DNA of 64,000 bases from an uncultured Aquimarina sp. (GTDB lineage Bacteria > Bacteroidota > Bacteroidia > Flavobacteriales > Flavobacteriaceae): positions 1 through 64,000 of the forward strand of contig CANMML010000015.1 in the NCBI GenBank assembly GCA_947499005.1. The letters are read 5' to 3'. Position numbers and translations under genes: made by a program. Below, one piece after another: positions 60,136 to 64,000 of this stretch. How positions within the stretch are numbered: position 1 is the first letter of the stretch; the number at the start of each line of letters is the position of its first letter. The notes below the pieces were generated by a model. It had not been told where the DNA came from. It did no database searches and saw only the letters and a program-made list of their open reading frames with translations.

Positions 60136-61227
60136 ATGAAAAAATCAATTCAATTAATAAGTTATTTCCTATTAAGCTTATTTCTGTTTTCTTGTAGTGA
60201 CGATGACACTAGAGAAATAGAAGTAGTAGCAGACCAAAAATTTGAAAATGGTTTCTTTGTGAGTTCTGAAGGAAACTTTGGAGCAAAAGATGGTTCTATG
60301 GCTTATGTTTCTAATGATTTTAGTACTACAACTAATTTTGCTTATAACAAAGTTAATGATGTGCAGCTTGGAGGTTTAGTCCAGTCGATTACTTTTGGAG
60401 AAAAGAATGCATACGTGATTTTAAATGATGCAAATACTATTATAATAATAGATAAGGTAACATTAAAGCAAGTTGCAGTAGTAACATCAGGTCTTGGTAA
60501 TCCTAGATATATGACAATTGTAGGTGATAAAGGATATATAACGAACTGGGGAGATGGTGCAGATACAACAGATGACTATGTTGCTGTATTGGATTTAAAC
60601 ACCAATAGAATTGATGAGGCTTCAAAAATTTCTTTAGCTAATGGTGTAGAGCAAATTTTAAACAAGGATAATAAATTATATATCTCTCATAAAGGAGCTT
60701 TTTCAACAGGAAATATTATCTCTGTGGTAGATTTGGGAAGTAATAATGCGGTTACTACAATTACAGTAAAAGATAAGCCAGACGAAATGGTTATTGCTGA
60801 AAATGGGCAATTAGTGGTATTATCAGAAGGTAATCCAACAGCATTTGGAGGAGCGCCACTTTTCGAAGTATTAGAAAGAACAACAGCGGCGATACAATTT
60901 ATCAATACATCGACTAATGAAGTTGATAAAGAAATAATTTTTTCTGAAAATGTAGGAGCAGAATTAATGGCTTATGAAAATGGAAAAATACATTATAATG
61001 TAGGGACAAAAGTTTTTACTATCGACGATACAGCAACTTCTTTGTCAAGCGAAGCAGGTATTGAAGTTGGCAATATTTATGGAATGGATGTGAATGATAA
61101 TAAACTTTATACAGTGAGTTTTGCGTTTACTTCTTTTAGTGATTTGAATATTATTGATATAGCAACAGGGGCAATAGAATTTTCTACAGCAGTAGGGCTT
61201 GGAGCATCAAAAATTTATTTTCAATAG
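60136..61227 (+). CDS. DUF5074-like beta-propeller lipoprotein
   Basis: 363 residues: lipobox LFSC (Cys20), then a YVTN/NHL-like beta-propeller with repeats such as TIIIIDKVTLKQVAVVTSGLGNPRYMTIVGDKGYITNWG and NAVTTITVKDKPDEMVIAENGQLVVLSEG. It follows the receptor gene after 11 bases and shares its riboswitch leader. It is probably a surface-exposed partner of the receptor in corrinoid capture; the precise role is inferred. Confidence 0.7.
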   Translation: MKKSIQLISYFLLSLFLFSCSDDDTREIEVVADQKFENGFFVSSEGNFGAKDGSMAYVSNDFSTTTNFAYNKVNDVQLGGLVQSITFGEKNAYVILNDANTIIIIDKVTLKQVAVVTSGLGNPRYMTIVGDKGYITNWGDGADTTDDYVAVLDLNTNRIDEASKISLANGVEQILNKDNKLYISHKGAFSTGNIISVVDLGSNNAVTTITVKDKPDEMVIAENGQLVVLSEGNPTAFGGAPLFEVLERTTAAIQFINTSTNEVDKEIIFSENVGAELMAYENGKIHYNVGTKVFTIDDTATSLSSEAGIEVGNIYGMDVNDNKLYTVSFAFTSFSDLNIIDIATGAIEFSTAVGLGASKIYFQ

Positions 61228-61253
61228 ATTTTAGGACGGGACATTTGTAGTAT

Positions 61254-61295
61254 AAAAAAAACCAGAATTTGATTCATCAAATTCTGGTTTTTTTA
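61254..61295. terminator. Bidirectional terminator
   Basis: A long perfect stem AAAACCAGAATTTGA / TCAAATTCTGGTTTT with a TTCA loop, flanked by A and T runs, between convergent genes. Confidence 0.9.
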
Positions 61296-61317
61296 TATCT
61301 GAAAATTGGTTGCAGTT

Positions 61318-62295
61318 TTAGTATTGCGCAGTCTGTACATCTTCAATACTACCTACTTCAGCTAAATAACGCTCGGCATCCATAGCAGCCATACATCCAG
61401 TACCAGCAGCAGTAATAGCTTGGCGGTATTCGTGGTCTTGTACATCTCCAGCGGCAAATACACCAGGTTTGTTAGTGAACGTTCTTCCTGGTTCTGTGAT
61501 TAAATACCCTGTTTCATCCATTTCCAACTGTCCTTTGAAAATATCAGTATTTGGTTTGTGCCCTATAGCAACAAACAATCCTGTAATTTCAATTTCTGAA
61601 GTTTCATTCGTTTGGTTGTTCTTCATACGAAGTCCTTCAACAACTTGATCTCCTAAAACTTCATCAACTTCAGTATTATAAAGTACAGTGATGTTTTTAG
61701 TGTTGTTTACACGATGTTGCATTGCTTTTGAAGCACGCATACGATCTTTACGAACCAACATGGTTACATTCTTACAGATATTGGAAAGGTATGTTGCTTC
61801 TTCAGCAGCAGTATCCCCAGCTCCTACGATAGCAACATCTTGATTTTTGTAAAAGAAACCATCACATACAGCACAAGCAGAAACTCCTCCACCTCTTAAG
61901 CGTTGTTCACTTTCAAGGCCTAGGTATTTTGCAGTTGCACCTGTAGAAATAATTACAGTTTCAGCTTCAATTACTTTATTGTTATCAACAGTTACTTTAT
62001 GGATTCCTCCTTCTTTTTCTGAAAATTCAACGGAAGTAGCCAATCCTATTCGTACTTCTGTTCCGAATCGTTCAGCTTGCTGTTGTAATTGAATCATCAT
62101 CGTTGGGCCATCAATACCTTCGGGGTAACCAGGAAAATTATCTACTTCTGTAGTGGTTGTTAATTGACCTCCTGGTTCCATACCAGTATATAAAACTGGA
62201 TTTAAATCAGCTCTAGAAGCATAAATAGCAGCAGTATACCCTGCTGGCCCTGAACCAATAATCAAACATTTTATTCTTTCTATAGTATCTGACAT
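61318..62295 (-). CDS. trxB: Thioredoxin-disulfide reductase
   Basis: 325 residues from the ATG at 62295; a TTG three codons upstream is less likely. It has the N-terminal FAD-binding GSGPAGYTAA, the redox-active CAVC (Cys141/Cys144) in SACAVCDGFF, the NADPH-binding GAGDTAAEE and the C-terminal GVFAAGDVQD. It reduces thioredoxin with NADPH in the cytoplasm. Confidence 0.95.
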   Translation of the reverse strand: MSDTIERIKCLIIGSGPAGYTAAIYASRADLNPVLYTGMEPGGQLTTTTEVDNFPGYPEGIDGPTMMIQLQQQAERFGTEVRIGLATSVEFSEKEGGIHKVTVDNNKVIEAETVIISTGATAKYLGLESEQRLRGGGVSACAVCDGFFYKNQDVAIVGAGDTAAEEATYLSNICKNVTMLVRKDRMRASKAMQHRVNNTKNITVLYNTEVDEVLGDQVVEGLRMKNNQTNETSEIEITGLFVAIGHKPNTDIFKGQLEMDETGYLITEPGRTFTNKPGVFAAGDVQDHEYRQAITAAGTGCMAAMDAERYLAEVGSIEDVQTAQY

Positions 62296-62503
62296 AGCCT
62301 TCAATCTTTATAAATGTAAAAGTAGGAAGTTTCACCAAAACCTTACAGTGTATTGATAAAGTTTTATAATGAGTTACGAGCATTTATTGTTAAAAAATAA
62401 AGAAAGCATTATGCAAGTAGCTTATAGTGTTTTTATTTAGTGTAACAATTACAAGGGGTTTGTAAATATTTTATACACTATAAAATGTAAAATCATAAAG
62501 GGT

Positions 62504-62534
62504 TTTGAGGTGTTGTTTAAATATTATATATTTG
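62504..62534 (+). promoter_or_regulatory. Consensus Bacteroidota promoter
   Basis: TTTG (62504-62507), 19 bases, TATATTTG (62527-62534): an exact match to the consensus. It implies transcription from about 62541, which supports the ATG at 62556 as start of the next gene. Confidence 0.75.
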
Positions 62535-62555
62535 ATTATCAGTCAATTATATAAA

Positions 62556-62930
62556 ATGAGAGGCCTGCAATGGACATATGAAGATTTTAGAGCTTATTTA
62601 TTGGTATACTGTTCTTTTGCAGATCATATACAAGTAAATATAGAACGGGAGGAAATTCGAAAAAGGATAGGAAGTACTATGTTTCATACTTATCAGAAAA
62701 TGATAGAAAATGATGATGATGATACAAGTAACTATAAACTGAAAAATTATGTTAGAAATAACGCGTTCTCTCAAGAACAAGTAGATGTGCTTTTAAGTGA
62801 AATACAAGCCATTTTTCTTTGTGATGGAGAATTTCACAAATTAGAGAAAAGACAATTTGTATCCTTAAGTAAGTTGTTGCAAAAACTAGTTAAGGAGGAG
62901 CCAAGTCAATTCAGAAAGGGGGTAAGTTGA
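62556..62930 (+). CDS. TerB-like helical protein
   Basis: 124 residues from the ATG at 62556; the frame is open to 62505 but the promoter position excludes that start. It is helical and charged with acidic motifs (AYLLVYCSFADHIQVNIEREEI, AIFLCDGEFHKLEKRQF) resembling the paired metal-binding D/E motifs of TerB-like domains. Function unknown in detail. Confidence 0.5.
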   Translation: MRGLQWTYEDFRAYLLVYCSFADHIQVNIEREEIRKRIGSTMFHTYQKMIENDDDDTSNYKLKNYVRNNAFSQEQVDVLLSEIQAIFLCDGEFHKLEKRQFVSLSKLLQKLVKEEPSQFRKGVS

Positions 62931-62939
62931 TATAAGTTA

Positions 62940-63596
62940 TTATTTTAAATCAAACCCTAAACCAATATGGAAGACAGAATTAAAACTGTTTTCATCTGTG
63001 AAAAAGTTGTCATCGTCTTTAAAGATTCCTGTAACCCCTAAGTTATATCTTGCTTCAAAGTATAAGCCTTCATAAACATCGATACTAAATCCAGCAGTTA
63101 GTCCAAAATTAAACTTCTTGGTCAATTCTTGTAATCCTGCAACTTCTCTTTCATTTATACTATCACCAAATAGTGCGACAAGATCTGTGGTTGTACTGTT
63201 AATAAGGTACCCAAATTGAGGTCCAAATTTTAACTTAAGGCGTTCAGTTGGTTTATAAACACCAACAATAGGAATTAAAATATAGTCTAGTCGGGTTAAA
63301 TTTTCTTGTTTAACTAAATCCGTACTAGTATTACCTGGTCGTTCAACAACATCTTCTAATCGAAGTCCTTGTTGCGAATAAAGAATTTCTAGTGATACAT
63401 CAATATCACGATCAACGTCAGTTGTTACATAAATACCACCATAGCCTCCAGGTCTAAATAATGGATCATCGAAGGTGTCGCCAAAAACATTAGCGAGACT
63501 AAGACCAGCCCTTACACCATAGGTAAATCGCTCGAATTGAGCGTAGGTTGTTGTATAAAATGTAAGTAATAATAGTAGAAATGGGAATGCTTTCAT
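62940..63596 (-). CDS. Outer-membrane beta-barrel protein (PorT/OmpA-like)
   Basis: 218 residues: signal peptide (to TTYAQ), then an eight-stranded-type barrel with alternating strands (FTYGVRAGLSLANVFGD, GGIYVTTDVDRDIDVSLEILYSQQGLRLED, KLKFGPQFGYLIN) ending in FHIGLGFDLK. It belongs to the PF13568-type outer-membrane proteins common in Bacteroidota. The specific role is unknown. Confidence 0.75.
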   Translation of the reverse strand: MKAFPFLLLLLTFYTTTYAQFERFTYGVRAGLSLANVFGDTFDDPLFRPGGYGGIYVTTDVDRDIDVSLEILYSQQGLRLEDVVERPGNTSTDLVKQENLTRLDYILIPIVGVYKPTERLKLKFGPQFGYLINSTTTDLVALFGDSINEREVAGLQELTKKFNFGLTAGFSIDVYEGLYFEARYNLGVTGIFKDDDNFFTDENSFNSVFHIGLGFDLK

Positions 63597-63619
63597 ATCT
63601 CAAATTTACATAAAAGATG

Positions 63620-64000
63620 TTATTCTGGGTTGTTTTCTATGCCTTTATATGCACTTATTACCTTCCTTACTAATGAATGACGAATGACATCCTTATCATC
63701 TAGGTATAGCATTCCAATGCCTTTTACGTCCTTTAAAACCAGTAAGGCTTCTTTTAGACCAGAAGTTACACGCCTAGGGAGATCGATCTGTCCAGGGTCT
63801 CCAGTAATCATAAATTTAGCATTCCTTCCCATACGTGTAAGGAACATTTTCATTTGCGAATGGGTGGTATTTTGGGCTTCATCTAGGATCACAAATGCAT
63901 TGTCTAATGTTCTTCCTCTCATGAAAGCCATTGGTGCTATTTGGATAGTTCCTTTTTCAATAAAGTCTTCTAAACGTTCTGAAGGAATCATGTCTCGTAA
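63620..64000 (-). CDS. phoH: PhoH-like ATPase, C-terminal part (cut by window end)
   Basis: The frame runs off the right edge, so only about 126 C-terminal residues are visible. [57 protein letters not shown] includes the Walker B-like VILDEAQN and the [10 protein letters not shown] motif diagnostic for PhoH/YbeZ-type RNA-associated ATPases. The Walker A part lies outside the window. Confidence 0.9.
   Translation of the reverse strand, partial: LRDMIPSERLEDFIEKGTIQIAPMAFMRGRTLDNAFVILDEAQNTTHSQMKMFLTRMGRNAKFMITGDPGQIDLPRRVTSGLKEALLVLKDVKGIGMLYLDDKDVIRHSLVRKVISAYKGIENNPE

Overview
The window is AT-rich DNA from a member of the Bacteroidota, most likely a marine Flavobacteriaceae species. The evidence is the promoter style (TTTG, about 19 bases, TAnnTTTG), lipoprotein signal peptides ending in SC, FAC or GC, Bacteroidota-type TssD, YceI lipoproteins and a laminarin-type glucan locus. 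It has three parts: a beta-glucan degradation locus (about 0-21 kb), two linked accessory regions (21.2-46.8 kb), and ordinary chromosome with a cobalamin cluster (46.8-64 kb).

Glucan locus (89-20957). On the minus strand a LuxR-type membrane-spanning regulator (18147-20957) precedes a run of genes: a TIM-barrel glycosidase fused to a long beta-rich, porin-like region; a carbohydrate-binding lipoprotein; a GH16 laminarinase lipoprotein; a PKD lipoprotein with three nearly identical carbohydrate-binding repeats; a GH149-like beta-1,3-glucan phosphorylase; a GH17 lipoprotein; a GH30 lipoprotein; a GPH-type sugar transporter; and a GH17 with no signal peptide. The secreted enzymes would cut laminarin-like beta-1,3/1,6-glucan, the transporter would import the oligosaccharides, and the phosphorylase and cytoplasmic GH17 would finish the job. 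No SusC/SusD pair is present.

Type VI module and integration scars (21243-24733). A TssD (Hcp) tube protein with a C-terminal extension, a LysM-GH19 cell-wall hydrolase and an immunity-type lipoprotein form an orphan effector module, followed by a truncated lipoprotein gene. Two copies of a tRNA-Pro 3' end plus terminator follow; the second is an att site.

Integrative element (24708-46770, 22 kb). It is bounded by a 26-bp direct repeat of the tRNA-Pro 3' end, with a tyrosine recombinase next to the intact tRNA. From left to right it has: small DNA-binding proteins and a VapE-type helicase; a 659-bp non-coding stretch with repeated ACCAC motifs in opposite orientations around an AT-rich core (origin-like); a tightly packed run of about 13 genes that looks like a virion and lysis module without any terminase, portal or tail gene (a 1069-residue protein with an LPD1 metallopeptidase domain, a Cys-His-Asp transglutaminase-like domain and a very basic tail; an acidic/Arg-rich/beta-rich candidate coat protein; several small beta-rich proteins; an M15 endolysin with a membrane anchor; a spanin-like protein); a repressor with a perfect palindromic operator; a non-coding region with a GC-rich candidate structured RNA and three related inverted-repeat elements; and cargo comprising a PAAR protein, a candidate toxin, two paralogous immunity-type lipoproteins and a further lipoprotein. 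LxGxG motifs at the acidic/basic junctions of the two main structural candidates resemble adenovirus-type maturation cleavage sites. My best reading is a tailless prophage-like element of unrecognised type that carries type VI cargo; this is inference.

Right-hand chromosome (46746-64000). tRNA-Pro, a YceI lipoprotein, an MFS transporter, a thioesterase, a NUMOD4/HNH-like protein and rmuC are followed by a minus-strand cobalamin salvage and uptake operon (CobU, CobT, CobS, CobC-like phosphatase, BtuF-, BtuC- and BtuD-like proteins). Divergent from it, a cobalamin riboswitch precedes a TonB-dependent receptor and a DUF5074-like lipoprotein. Thioredoxin reductase, a TerB-like protein, an outer-membrane beta-barrel protein and the C-terminal part of PhoH complete the window.
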